Of a DNA stretch of 14,989 nucleotides, positions 1 to 12,450 are shown one piece after another (position 1 is the first letter of the stretch; each line of letters begins with the position of its first letter). A program made the position numbers and the translations under genes. Source of the DNA: Deltaproteobacteria bacterium (GTDB lineage Bacteria; Desulfobacterota; Syntrophia; Syntrophales; UBA5619). The stretch lies in the NCBI GenBank assembly GCA_021372695.1, contig JAJFTY010000035.1:1-14989 (forward strand). Direction: 5' to 3'. Under the pieces are notes generated by a model. That model did no database searches, was not told the origin of the DNA, and worked only from the letters and a program-made list of their open reading frames with translations.

Positions 1-2383
1 AGAGTTCCTCCAGATCCTTGGGCAGCATGCGGTAGGGGGCATCCGCCTGGATGTAGACCCTTTTCACCCGGCCGCCCTGAATGAAGTCGTTGACATAGGC
101 GCTGCCGAAGGCGGCCGAGAGCGTCTGGTGGATGGAGGTGATGGGAACCCCCAGGGCGCCGGCCTTTTTCCAATCCACGTCGATGCGGTATTCGGGCACA
201 TCCTCCCGGCTGTTGGGCCGGACTTTGGTCACCCGCGGGTCCTTGGCCACGATTCCCAGGAGCTGTTTTTGCGCATCCATCAGGGCCTGGTGGCCGAGGC
301 CGCCCCGGTCCAGGAGCTGAAAGTCGAATCCCTTGGACATGCCCAGTTCGACCACGGCGGGCGGCGTAAAGGCATACACCAGGGCGTTGCGGATGCTCGC
401 AAAGGCCATCGTGGCCCTTGCGGCAACGTTCGGTGCCTTCAGCTCCTTCCGGTCGCGAAGGCCCCAATCCTTCAACTTTGCGAACACCATTCCGTTGTTC
501 TGTGACCTGCCAGAAAAGCTCATGCCGGTGAGGGCCATCACCGATTCCACGGAGTCTGCTTCATTTTCCTTAAAATAATCTCCGATTTTATTGGAGACCT
601 CCTGGGTCTGTTCCATCGTGGAGCCTGTCGGCATCATGATCTGGGCCAGCATGATCCCCTGGTCCTCATCGGGGAGATAGGCGGTGGGCATGCGCAGAAA
701 CAGGACCCCCATGACCACGATGATCACCAGGAAGATGGCGAGGTAGCGTTTTGTCCGCGAAAGGGAATGACCGACCATTCCCACATACCGGTCTCGAAGT
801 CCGAAGAACACGCGATCGAACCAGCGGAAGAAGGGGCGCAGGAAAATGATCGCATTTTCCGCCGGTTCATGCCCGGCCTTCACCGGCTTGAGCAGTGCGG
901 CGCAGAGCACCGGCGTCAGGATCAGGGCCACGACCACCGACAACAGCATCGAGGAAATAATGGTGACGGAAAACTGGCGATAGATGACGCCGGTGGAGCC
1001 GGGGAAGAAGATCATGGGGCCGAAAACGGCGGACAATACCAGGCCAATGCCGATGAGTGCGCTCGTGATCTGCTCCATGGACTTGGCCGTGGCTTCCTTG
1101 GCCGGGAGCCCCTCCTCGGCCATGATCCGCTCGACATTCTCCACCACGACAATGGCGTCGTCCACCAGCAGGCCAATGGCCAGAACCATGGCGAACATGG
1201 TCAGCATGTTGACGGAGAACCCGAAGAACTTGAGAACCGCAAAAGTTCCCAGAAGCACCACCGGCACAGCGATCGTCGGGATCAGGGTGGCACGCAAGTT
1301 GCCCAGGAAAAGCCACATCACCAGGAAGACCAGGAAGATGGCGATGAAGAGGGTCTTGACCACTTCCTTGATGGACACCTTGATGAAGGGTGTGGTGTCC
1401 ATCGGATAGGAGACGCTGATCCCCGCCGGGAAGTACCGGCTCATTTCCGCCAGCTTGGCCTTGACGGCATCGGCCGTATCCAGGGCGTTTGCGCCGGCGG
1501 CCTGACGGATGGCGATGCCCACGGCCTCTTTTCCGTTGAACAAACCCTTGATGTCGTAGACCTCGGAGCCCAGTTCGGTGCGCCCCACATCGGCAATCCG
1601 CACGATGGAACCGTCCGGATTGGTGCGCAGGGGGATGTTGGCAAATTCTTCCGGAGTCGAAAGCATGTTCTGGACCACGATGGGGGCGTTCAGACGCTGG
1701 CCTTTCACCGCAGGCGCGCCGCCGAACTGTCCGGCGGACACTTCCACGTTGTAGGCCTTGAGCGCCGCGACCACATCGGCTACGGTCAGACCGTAATCCG
1801 TCAGCTCCTCGGGATTGAGCCAGACGCGCATCGTATAACCGCCGCCGAAGATCTCCACCTCGCCCACGCCAGGCACGCGCGCCAGAACCGATTCCAGTTT
1901 GGTGGTGGCGTAGTCCGCCAGATCGATGTGATCCATGCGGCCGTCTTCGGAAACCAGGGACACGATCATCAGGTAATTCCGGGTGGATTTGCGGACATCG
2001 ACCCCCCGATTTTGTACCACATCGGGGAGGCTCGGCATGGTGGATTGGACTTTGTTCTGGACCTTGGACCAGGCGATGTCCACGTCCGTCCCCGGGGCGA
2101 AGGTCAACTCCAGACGGGAGGCGCCTGCCGAATCGCTGGAGGCGGACATGTAGATCAGATTGTCCAAACCGGTCATCTTCTGTTCGATGGTCTGGGTGAC
2201 GCTGTTTTCCACGGTCTGGGCCGAAGAGCCCGGATAGGAGGCGGAAACGGAGATGGAGGGCGGCGCCATATCCGGATACTGGGAGACGGGCAGGGTGTAG
2301 ATCGCAATGACGCCCACCGCCATGATGATGATGGCGATGACCCAGGCAAAAACCGGTCGTTGAAGGAAAAATTTCGATAGCAT
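1..2383 (-). CDS. RND multidrug efflux permease, AcrB/MexB (HAE1) type, partial at left edge
   Basis: Inner-membrane proton antiporter subunit of a tripartite efflux pump that exports drugs or other hydrophobic compounds from periplasm and membrane. Reading from ATG at 2381-2383, the frame stays open for 794 codons to the window edge; AcrB-type pumps are about 1050 residues, so roughly the last quarter is missing. Visible hallmarks are the start MLSKFFLQRPVFAWVIA (first membrane helix), SQYPDMAPPSISVSASYPG in the porter domain, the membrane motif GLLVDDAIVVVENVER with the proton-relay pair D408/D409, and GFDFQLLDRGGLGHQAL followed by YVNDFIQGGRVKRVYIQ and PYRMLPKDLEEL near the edge. The order and spacing match E. 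coli AcrB. It starts 12 bp after the fusion-protein gene, with GGAGG between, so the two are translationally linked. Substrate cannot be told from sequence. The missing 3' part would carry the remaining relay lysine and perhaps a downstream TolC-like gene. Confidence 0.96.
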   Translation of the reverse strand, partial: MLSKFFLQRPVFAWVIAIIIMAVGVIAIYTLPVSQYPDMAPPSISVSASYPGSSAQTVENSVTQTIEQKMTGLDNLIYMSASSDSAGASRLELTFAPGTDVDIAWSKVQNKVQSTMPSLPDVVQNRGVDVRKSTRNYLMIVSLVSEDGRMDHIDLADYATTKLESVLARVPGVGEVEIFGGGYTMRVWLNPEELTDYGLTVADVVAALKAYNVEVSAGQFGGAPAVKGQRLNAPIVVQNMLSTPEEFANIPLRTNPDGSIVRIADVGRTELGSEVYDIKGLFNGKEAVGIAIRQAAGANALDTADAVKAKLAEMSRYFPAGISVSYPMDTTPFIKVSIKEVVKTLFIAIFLVFLVMWLFLGNLRATLIPTIAVPVVLLGTFAVLKFFGFSVNMLTMFAMVLAIGLLVDDAIVVVENVERIMAEEGLPAKEATAKSMEQITSALIGIGLVLSAVFGPMIFFPGSTGVIYRQFSVTIISSMLLSVVVALILTPVLCAALLKPVKAGHEPAENAIIFLRPFFRWFDRVFFGLRDRYVGMVGHSLSRTKRYLAIFLVIIVVMGVLFLRMPTAYLPDEDQGIMLAQIMMPTGSTMEQTQEVSNKIGDYFKENEADSVESVMALTGMSFSGRSQNNGMVFAKLKDWGLRDRKELKAPNVAARATMAFASIRNALVYAFTPPAVVELGMSKGFDFQLLDRGGLGHQALMDAQKQLLGIVAKDPRVTKVRPNSREDVPEYRIDVDWKKAGALGVPITSIHQTLSAAFGSAYVNDFIQGGRVKRVYIQADAPYRMLPKDLEEL

Positions 2384-2395
2384 CGCGGGCCTCCG

Positions 2396-3730
2396 TCAGT
2401 TCGCTTTGGCAGCCGGGGGGGTCGCCTTTTTTGGTTCCCCGCCATTCTTTTGGGGACCGGCTGCAAAGGGCACGGCCTTTACGGGGGCGCCTGGTCTCAC
2501 CTTCTGCATCCCTTCGATGATCAGCCGCTCGCCGGGGGAAATACCGGCTGAAACAAGCCAGTCATTTCCGATGGCGCGGTCGAGCGACAGCATTTTTTGT
2601 TGGACCTTGCCTTCGGCGTCCACGACCAGGGCCAGAGGGGTCCCCTTGGGATCCCTTGAGACAGCCTGCTGGGGAATCAGGAGCGCTTTGGGATTGACCC
2701 CTTCTTCCAGCACGGCCCGAACGAACATGCCCGGCAGCAGGTAGCCCTTGGGGTTGGGAAAGACCACCCGCAGGACAACCGATCCGGTCGTCGGATCGAC
2801 GGTGACGTCGCGGAATTGAAGCGCCCCTTCCCAGGGGTATTTGGCGTTGTCTTCCAGGAGAAGGCGGACCTTGTTCCGGATTTCCCCGTTGCGGCTGAGT
2901 TGGCCGCCTTCGAGGCGGTTCCGCAGCCGCAGGAGTTCGGTTGTGGATTGGGGCACGTCGACGTACATGGGATCCAATTGCTGGATGGTCGCGAGCGCCA
3001 CCGGCTGATGGGCTGTGACCAGGGCGCCTTCGGTGATGTTGGATCTCCCGATGCGGCCGGAGATGGGGGCGGTAATCCGGGTGTATCCCAGATTGATCTT
3101 GGCTGTTTCCATGGCCGCCTGGGCCTGGTCGATGGCCGCCTCTGCCGCGGCCACCGCGGCCCGGTCACTCACCACCTGGGCCTCGGTGGCCTGAAGCGCA
3201 GCCGTGGCCAATTCGGCCTCGGTCGCAGTCTGGTCGCGCTGGCTGGCGGAGACGGCTCTCTCCTTGTACGCATCTTCGAAACGCTCCCGGTTCGTCCGGG
3301 CGAGTTTCAGGGTGGCCTGTTGCCGGGTGACGCCGGCGAGCGTCGCCTGAAGCGCGGCCCGGGCCCGGTCGGCGTTCTTCTTCACTGCGGCGAGGTTCGC
3401 CGCCGCGATGTCGCAGGCTGCCTGATAGGTCGCCGGATCGATCTGGTAGAGCGTCTCGCCGGCCTTGACATCGGCCCCTTCGACAAAGAGGCGCTTCTGG
3501 ATGATGCCACCCACCTGGGGACGCACTTCCGCGACCCGGTTGGCGGACGTCCGTCCGGACAGTTCCGTCGTCACCACCAGTCGCTGGGGCTGGACGGTCA
3601 CGACAGCCACTTCCGGCGGCCCGCCCTGAGCAGGTCCCGCTGCGTTTTTCTGCCCGCAGCCGCACAGGATCAGGAGCCCTGTGAGCACAACTCCGACGGC
3701 GATTCCTTTGGCTCTGTCATCGATCTGCAT
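2396..3730 (-). CDS. RND efflux membrane fusion lipoprotein, AcrA/MexA family
   Basis: Periplasmic adaptor that joins the RND permease to an outer-membrane channel. The 444-residue product fits the family (about 380-450). Residues 10-22 form a hydrophobic signal segment ending in a lipobox, LCGC, with C25 the likely lipidated cysteine. The lipoyl/barrel half follows (VRPQVGGIIQKRLFVEGADV), then a long Ala/Glu/Gln-rich alpha-helical hairpin at about residues 95-210, then the second barrel half (INLGYTRITAPISGRIGRS) and the beta-barrel/membrane-proximal domain with YPWEGALQF and NPKGYLLPGMFVRAVLEEG. The C-terminus is Lys/Ala/Pro-rich and probably disordered. The start is preceded by GAGGTG. It lies 81 bp after tetR on the same strand and 12 bp before the permease, the usual repressor-adaptor-pump order. 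Confidence 0.95.
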   Translation of the reverse strand: MQIDDRAKGIAVGVVLTGLLILCGCGQKNAAGPAQGGPPEVAVVTVQPQRLVVTTELSGRTSANRVAEVRPQVGGIIQKRLFVEGADVKAGETLYQIDPATYQAACDIAAANLAAVKKNADRARAALQATLAGVTRQQATLKLARTNRERFEDAYKERAVSASQRDQTATEAELATAALQATEAQVVSDRAAVAAAEAAIDQAQAAMETAKINLGYTRITAPISGRIGRSNITEGALVTAHQPVALATIQQLDPMYVDVPQSTTELLRLRNRLEGGQLSRNGEIRNKVRLLLEDNAKYPWEGALQFRDVTVDPTTGSVVLRVVFPNPKGYLLPGMFVRAVLEEGVNPKALLIPQQAVSRDPKGTPLALVVDAEGKVQQKMLSLDRAIGNDWLVSAGISPGERLIIEGMQKVRPGAPVKAVPFAAGPQKNGGEPKKATPPAAKAN

Positions 3731-3754
3731 GCGACACCTCTGTTTTTCAAATGG

Positions 3755-3771
3755 TCATGAATGAATGATCA
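3755..3771. promoter_or_regulatory. Possible second TetR-binding half-site before the pump genes
   Basis: The sequence TCATGAATGAATGATCA between tetR and the fusion-protein gene is imperfectly palindromic. It repeats ATGAATGAA, which is one half of the palindromic operator at 4406-4427. It sits 25 bp upstream of the fusion-protein start codon. I see no good -35/-10 pair beside it, so it could be a weak operator on an internal promoter or chance similarity in an AT-rich gap. Confidence 0.35.
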
Positions 3772-3811
3772 GTCCTTGGCAGAAAATCTCTTTTTCCCTA
3801 AATGAGAGCCG

Positions 3812-4387
3812 TCATCTTTTGATGGCATCCCAGCATCCCTCCGTAACCTGCCTGATCAGCAGACTGTCCAGGGTGATGAAACCGAGGATGTGATCACGCA
3901 TCAGGGTGATCATCGGGCCGAAGGCCAGGGAAAAGAGCACCATCACAGGCAGATCTTTCAGGATCTGCAGAGAGATCCCCTCTTCGAAGATCTCCCGGAG
4001 CAGATCGGGGTTCCCGGACTTTCCCAGAAGCTTGTCCCTGTGCATGGTGATGCCGAAGGGGGAATTGAAGTACTGCTCCATGTATCGGAAATGGAGGGGG
4101 TGCTCGATGAAATACCGGAGCAGTTTCTGGTTCAGGTAGAGAAATCTTTCCCGCAGGGGCCTTCCGAGGGGGTACCCCTCCTGGAGAACCGTTATGATCC
4201 TATCTTCCAGTTCCCGATGCAACTCAGTGATGAGCACGTCCTTGTTCTCGAAGTAGCGGTAGATCGTTCCGGCCGCGACGCCGGCCCTTTCGGCGATCTC
4301 GGCCATCGGGGCCCCGTGGAAACCCTGCTCCGCGATCAATTCCAGGGCCGCCTGCATGATGTCGCTTCGCTTGTCTGCCGCCTTCAT
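3812..4387 (-). CDS. TetR/AcrR-family transcriptional repressor
   Basis: A 191-residue one-component regulator, the usual length for TetR proteins. The N-terminal DNA-binding domain covers residues 1-60: KRSDIMQAALELIAEQGFHG is helix 1, and MAEIAERAGVAAGTIYRYF (about 28-46) is the helix-turn-helix, with the family's typical TIYRYFxNKDVL signature. The C-terminal two thirds is helical and hydrophobic and would form the ligand pocket and dimer interface; its ligand is not predictable. It is encoded directly upstream of, and on the same strand as, an adaptor-pump pair, so it most likely represses that pump. The palindrome and promoter just upstream of its own start argue for autorepression. A single transcript through all three genes is possible because no terminator is visible in the 81-bp gap after it. 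Confidence 0.93.
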   Translation of the reverse strand: MKAADKRSDIMQAALELIAEQGFHGAPMAEIAERAGVAAGTIYRYFENKDVLITELHRELEDRIITVLQEGYPLGRPLRERFLYLNQKLLRYFIEHPLHFRYMEQYFNSPFGITMHRDKLLGKSGNPDLLREIFEEGISLQILKDLPVMVLFSLAFGPMITLMRDHILGFITLDSLLIRQVTEGCWDAIKR

Positions 4388-4405
4388 GATTCAATTCCCG
4401 CCATT

Positions 4406-4427
4406 AATGAGTGAACGTTCATTCATT
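4406..4427. promoter_or_regulatory. Palindromic TetR operator upstream of tetR
   Basis: A 22-bp palindrome centred between 4416 and 4417 with one mismatched pair (4411/4422); its core is TGAACGTTCA. The form, TGA-rich half-sites around ACGT, is typical of TetR/AcrR-type operators. It lies between the predicted -10 box (4437-4442) and the tetR start codon (4387), where a bound repressor would block transcription. Confidence 0.75.
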
Positions 4428-4436
4428 TTTGGCCGC

Positions 4437-4465
4437 TTTTTATCTTACCAAAAGGAACCTGTCAA
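4437..4465 (-). promoter_or_regulatory. Sigma70-type promoter for tetR (and probably the efflux operon)
   Basis: On the minus strand a perfect -35 box TTGACA (4465-4460) is followed after 17 bp by TAAAAA (4442-4437) as a weaker -10. The expected transcript start near 4430 falls at the edge of the palindromic operator. Confidence 0.6.
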
Positions 4466-4521
4466 GTATTTTGTATGAGGAAATGTGACCCATTACCGAA
4501 ACAGACCGGATGGCGATTCTG

Positions 4522-4560
4522 AAAAAAAGGCCCCCATCCTGGAACCGCGACGGGGGCCTT
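4522..4560 (-). terminator. Rho-independent terminator of groES-groEL
   Basis: Read on the minus strand, AAGGCCCCC (4560-4552) pairs with GGGGGCCTT (4535-4527) around a 16-nt loop, and a run of T follows (4528-4522). It begins about 25 bp after the groEL stop codon and separates the chaperonin operon from the tetR promoter. Confidence 0.9.
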
Positions 4561-4584
4561 CGATGAACCGTTATCGGCCGGGAA

Positions 4585-6246
<1,662 letters not shown>

Positions 6247-6255
6247 TCATTTCGA

Positions 6256-6546
6256 TTATTTTTCCAAGATGCCGAGAATGTCGTCCTCGCGCATGATCAG
6301 AAGCTCTTCGCCGTCGATCTTGACTTCGGTCCCCGAATACTTGCCGAAAAGAATCCTGTCGCCTGCCTTGACATCCGGCTTGATCAGCTTGCCGTCATCG
6401 GCGGTCTTTCCCTTTCCGACGGAGATGACCAGCCCCTCCATGGGCTTCTCTTTTGCCGTGTCCGGGATGATGATCCCTCCCTTGGTCTTCTCCTCTTCTG
6501 CGAGCCGCTTCACGATCACTCTGTCCTGCAATGGTCTGATTTTCAT
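6256..6546 (-). CDS. groES: 10-kDa co-chaperonin GroES
   Basis: Seven-subunit lid of the GroEL chamber. The 96-residue product has the conserved start [15 protein letters not shown], the mobile loop that docks on GroEL ([18 protein letters not shown], about 18-35), the roof-loop region, and [20 protein letters not shown] towards the C-terminus. The start has AAGGAG 10 nt upstream. It is the first gene of the groES-groEL pair. Confidence 0.99.
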   Translation of the reverse strand: MKIRPLQDRVIVKRLAEEEKTKGGIIIPDTAKEKPMEGLVISVGKGKTADDGKLIKPDVKAGDRILFGKYSGTEVKIDGEELLIMREDDILGILEK

Positions 6547-6614
6547 GCCGAAATTTCTCCTTTCTTCATTATATTAGACTGGCAAAACCACCTTATATCC
6601 GATCGACACGGGGT

Positions 6615-6642
6615 ATCATATGCATCTATTTTTTGATGTCAA
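6615..6642 (-). promoter_or_regulatory. Sigma70-like promoter of groES-groEL
   Basis: On the minus strand TTGACA (6642-6637), a 16-bp spacer, and TATGAT (6620-6615, one mismatch to TATAAT) predict a start near 6607 and a leader of about 60 nt. I find neither a CIRCE inverted repeat nor a well-spaced heat-shock sigma-32 promoter in the 131 bp between radA and groES. Confidence 0.65.
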
Positions 6643-6677
6643 GGATTGCCTGATATTTTTTCCTGAGGAATTTTATG

Positions 6678-8036
6678 TCAAAAGAGGTGCTCTGTGAGCT
6701 CGTTCAGGGAACGGATGGGGATCAGCTCCATGCGCTGCTGGTGCAGCCCCTCGCAGCTCAGCGTTCGCGGCAGGATACAGCGCGAAAATCCCATCCGGGC
6801 CGCCTCCCTGATCCGGAGCTCCGTCTGGGAGATACCGCGCACCTCGCCCGTCAGGCCGACCTCCCCGAAGACGACGGTCCCCGCGGCGATCGGCCGGTTG
6901 AGGAAGCTGGAGGCCATCGCCGCTACGATCCCCAGATCGATTGCCGTCTCGTCGACCTTGACGCCACCTGCCACGTTCAAAAAGATATCGCTCCCGCCCA
7001 GATGGATGCCGCAGATCTTGTCCATGACGGCCGTGAGCAGTGAAACACGGTTATGGTCCACGCCGATCGCCGTTCTCCGCGGCATGCCGAAGCTCGTCGA
7101 GGAGACCAGGGACTGGACCTCGATCAGGATCGGCCGCGTCCCCTCCATGCTCGGCACGACGACCGACCCCGCGGCCCCTTCGGGCCTCTCCGCGAGGAAG
7201 AAGGCGGAGGGATTGGCGACCTCGGAAAGCCCCGTATCGCGCATCTCGAAGACGCCGATCTCATGGGTCGGTCCGAAACGGTTCTTGATTCCCCGGATGA
7301 TCCGGTAGGCGTGGCCGGAGTCCCCCTCGAAATAGAGGACCGTATCGACCATGTGCTCCAGGACCTTCGGCCCGGCGATGGAGCCGTCCTTCGTGACATG
7401 GCCGACCAGAAAGACGGGGATTCCTGTCTTCTTGGCGAGGAGAATCAGCCTTCCCGACGCCTCCCGCACCTGTCCCACACTCCCCGGCGCCGAGGAGAGG
7501 ACCGGAGAGTAGACGGTCTGGATGGAATCGATGACGACCGCCGCAGGCATGACCTCGGCGATGCGGCTCAGGATGTTCTCCAGTTCCACCTCGACCAGAA
7601 CCAGGAGTTCCTTCGAAGCGGCTCCGAGCCGTTTTCCCCGGAGCTTGATCTGACGGGCCGACTCCTCGCCGGAAACATAGAGAACGGACAGGCCGGTTGC
7701 GGCCAGTTTATCAAGGGCCTGCAAGAGCAGCGTCGACTTGCCGATGCCGGGATCTCCTCCGACGAGGATGGCAGACCCGGCGACGATCCCGCCGCCCAGC
7801 ACGCGATCCAGTTCGGCGATCCCCGTCCGGAGCCGCTCCCCTTCTTCCGCCGTGATCGCCTCGATGGACTGCGGAACGCCGTCGAAAGGTCGATCGGCCG
7901 GACGGGATGCGTCTGCGTCCCGGACCTCCTCCTCGACAAAGCGGTTCCACTCGCCGCAGGCAGGGCACCGGCCCAGCCATTTCGGCGACTGTTGCCCGCA
8001 ATTCTGACAGAAAAACAGCGTCTTAACCTTTTTCAC
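6678..8036 (-). CDS. radA: DNA repair/recombination protein RadA (Sms)
   Basis: RecA-related ATPase that helps process recombination intermediates and extend branches. With a GTG start at 8034-8036 the product is 452 residues, close to E. coli RadA (460). This start gives the canonical N-terminus KKVKTLFFCQNCG and has GGGAGG at the right distance. An in-frame ATG at 8144 would add 36 residues that do not resemble the family. Domains: a four-cysteine zinc finger (C10, C13, C24, C27), Walker A GGDPGIGKST (93-102, K100), Walker B VVIDS (167-171), the RadA-specific KNRFG motif (251-255), and a C-terminal Lon-protease-like domain (GGVKVDETAIDLGIVAAMASS onward) ending in TEHLF. Its stop lies 131 bp upstream of groES on the same strand. 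Confidence 0.95.
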   Translation of the reverse strand: MKKVKTLFFCQNCGQQSPKWLGRCPACGEWNRFVEEEVRDADASRPADRPFDGVPQSIEAITAEEGERLRTGIAELDRVLGGGIVAGSAILVGGDPGIGKSTLLLQALDKLAATGLSVLYVSGEESARQIKLRGKRLGAASKELLVLVEVELENILSRIAEVMPAAVVIDSIQTVYSPVLSSAPGSVGQVREASGRLILLAKKTGIPVFLVGHVTKDGSIAGPKVLEHMVDTVLYFEGDSGHAYRIIRGIKNRFGPTHEIGVFEMRDTGLSEVANPSAFFLAERPEGAAGSVVVPSMEGTRPILIEVQSLVSSTSFGMPRRTAIGVDHNRVSLLTAVMDKICGIHLGGSDIFLNVAGGVKVDETAIDLGIVAAMASSFLNRPIAAGTVVFGEVGLTGEVRGISQTELRIREAARMGFSRCILPRTLSCEGLHQQRMELIPIRSLNELTEHLF

Positions 8037-8060
8037 GGGGCACCTCCCGGTCGATTCGGG

Positions 8061-8089
8061 TACATACCCTTTCCTTTTTGCGGCGTCAA
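8061..8089 (-). promoter_or_regulatory. Possible radA promoter
   Basis: On the minus strand TTGACG (8089-8084), a 17-bp spacer and TATGTA (8066-8061) sit just upstream of the proposed GTG start. This supports starting radA at 8036, because the upstream ATG at 8144 would lie outside the transcript. The -10 is weak. Confidence 0.35.
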
Positions 8090-8197
8090 TCAATATCAAA
8101 AATACTTGAGTCATCTGTCCAATGCTGATATGTGAATCCGTCATCTGTCGATCTTTGACCGTACATCACACATCACGAAAGGAGAAAAGGAAAGCGT

Positions 8198-9325
8198 ATG
8201 AGCAACCCCAATTTCGCCTCAGGCCCCTGCAGCAAGAGACCCGGCTGGACCCTCGACGCACTGAAGGATGCCGCAGTCGGACGTTCCCACCGTTCCGCGC
8301 TGGGCAAGCAGAAACTGCTTGGCGCCATCGAAGAGACCAAACGAATCCTCGGTATTCCCAGGGACTATCTCACGGGCATCATGCCCGCCTCTGACACGGG
8401 GGCCTTCGAGTCCGCCATGTGGAGCTGCCTGGGCGCACGGCCCGCCACTGTCCTCGTCTGGGAGAGTTTTTCGGAAGGATGGGCCACGGACGTCGCCAAG
8501 CAGTTGAAGATCAACCCCACGATCCTCCGGGCCGATTACGGGAAAATCCCCGATCTCTCCGCCGTGGACTGGACGGGCGACGTCGTCTTTGTCGCCAATG
8601 GAACCACGAGCGGCGTGAAAATACCGAACTGGGACTGGATCCCCCCCGACCGGCAGGGGCTTTCGCTCTGCGACGCCACGAGCGCCGCCTTCGCCATGCC
8701 GATCGACTGGACAAAGATCGACGTGGCCACCTTTTCCTGGCAAAAATGCCTCGGCGGCGAGGCGGCCCACGGGATGCTCGTCCTCGCTCCGCGCGCCGTG
8801 GAGCGGCTCGATTCCTACGACCCGCCCTGGCCGCTTCCCAAGATCTTCCGTCTCAAGAAGGGGGGGAAGGTCAACCGGGCGATCTTCGAGGCGGACACGA
8901 TCAACACCCCCTCGATGCTCTGCGTGCAGGATTATCTGGACGCCCTCAAGTGGGCGGACGGGATCGGCCTCGAAGGGCTGATCCGGATGAGCATGGCAAA
9001 CCTGGGCGTCGTCGAGGAGTGGGTGGCAAAGAACGACTGGATCACCTTCCTGGCCGAAACCCCGGAGATACGCTCCAACACCTCCGTCTGCCTCTCGGTG
9101 ATCGCCCCCAAGGTGCGGGCCCTCCCGAAAGATGCACAGGCGAAATTCCTCAAAGAGATCGTCTCCGCGATGGGAAAGAGAAAGGCGGCCTACGACATGG
9201 GCTCCTACAAGGATGCGCCGCCGGGATTCCGCTTCTGGTGCGGCCCCACGATCGCCCCCGGGGACGTTCGCGCGGCCCTGGAAGCGCTGGAGAAGGTTTA
9301 CCGGGAGAAGATCGCGGCCCTGTAG
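8198..9325 (+). CDS. serC: Phosphoserine aminotransferase, Methanosarcina/alphaproteobacterial type
   Basis: PLP enzyme that converts 3-phosphohydroxypyruvate and glutamate to phosphoserine and 2-oxoglutarate, the second step of serine synthesis. The 375 residues fit class-V aminotransferases of the divergent SerC branch known from Methanosarcina and alphaproteobacteria, not the E. coli-type SerC. Signs are the start [13 protein letters not shown], the phosphate-site stretch [17 protein letters not shown] (60-76), [17 protein letters not shown], the cofactor aspartate in LCDATSAAF (D159), and the Schiff-base lysine in [15 protein letters not shown] (K183). AAAGGAG and AAGGA lie upstream of the ATG. 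It is followed after 21 bp by serA, which makes its substrate; this context strongly supports the function. Other class-V transaminases are the main alternative. Confidence 0.9.
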   Translation: MSNPNFASGPCSKRPGWTLDALKDAAVGRSHRSALGKQKLLGAIEETKRILGIPRDYLTGIMPASDTGAFESAMWSCLGARPATVLVWESFSEGWATDVAKQLKINPTILRADYGKIPDLSAVDWTGDVVFVANGTTSGVKIPNWDWIPPDRQGLSLCDATSAAFAMPIDWTKIDVATFSWQKCLGGEAAHGMLVLAPRAVERLDSYDPPWPLPKIFRLKKGGKVNRAIFEADTINTPSMLCVQDYLDALKWADGIGLEGLIRMSMANLGVVEEWVAKNDWITFLAETPEIRSNTSVCLSVIAPKVRALPKDAQAKFLKEIVSAMGKRKAAYDMGSYKDAPPGFRFWCGPTIAPGDVRAALEALEKVYREKIAAL

Positions 9326-9346
9326 CGTGCCGAAAGGAGGAGATCC

Positions 9347-12248
<2,902 letters not shown>

Positions 12249-12281
12249 CATGGAAAGGATCGCGGATGTTCATGTTTCCGC

Positions 12282-12310
12282 TTGACAACGAAAGCGCGTT
12301 CCTGTTAAGA
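12282..12310 (+). promoter_or_regulatory. Likely promoter of tRNA-Lys
   Basis: A perfect -35 TTGACA (12282-12287) and 17-bp spacer lead to TTAAGA (12305-12310), a poor -10. The predicted start falls about 12 nt before the mature tRNA 5' end. Co-transcription from the purA side is also possible. Confidence 0.5.
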
Positions 12311-12329
12311 GGTTCGGCTCAAAACGAAG

Positions 12330-12406
12330 GGGTCGTTAGCTCAGTCCGGTAGAGCAGCGGACTTTTAATCCGTTGGTCACGGGTCCGATTCCCGTACGAC
12401 CCACCA
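12330..12406 (+). tRNA. tRNA-Lys (anticodon UUU)
   Basis: The 77-nt gene folds as a standard cloverleaf. Acceptor GGGTCGT (12330-12336) pairs with ACGACCC (12396-12402), then discriminator A and an encoded CCA. The D-arm is GCTC/GAGC. The anticodon stem GCGGA/TCCGT has one G-U pair, with loop CTTTTAA placing anticodon TTT at 12364-12366. The T-arm is ACGGG/CCCGT with loop TCCGATT. It is the last clearly functional gene before the decayed region on its right, a common arrangement because tRNA 3' ends are integration targets. Confidence 0.97.
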
Positions 12407-12412
12407 AACAAA

Positions 12413-12450
12413 AACAAGGGGTTACAGATTATAATCTGTAACCCCTTGTT
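12413..12450. terminator. Perfect 38-bp palindrome, probable bidirectional terminator
   Basis: Two 19-bp arms, 12413-12431 and 12432-12450, are exact reverse complements with no spacer between them. The outer part of each arm is AACAAGGGGTTACAG or its complement. On the minus strand the hairpin is followed by a T-rich run (TTTTTGTTT); on the plus strand by TTCCTTTCG, a weaker tail. It begins 7 bp after the tRNA. Termination of the tRNA transcript and of anything coming from the right is the simplest role. Confidence 0.7.

Noticed and set aside
767..2380. 537-codon plus-strand frame opposite the RND permease
   Set aside because: It lies antisense to a clear AcrB-type gene. Its low-complexity His/Asp/Gly composition marks a shadow frame.
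6601..6642. Possible sigma-32 heat-shock promoter (CTTGACA ... CCCCGTGT)
   Set aside because: The two boxes are about 23 bp apart, too far for the family spacing of roughly 13-15 bp. The sigma70 reading fits better.
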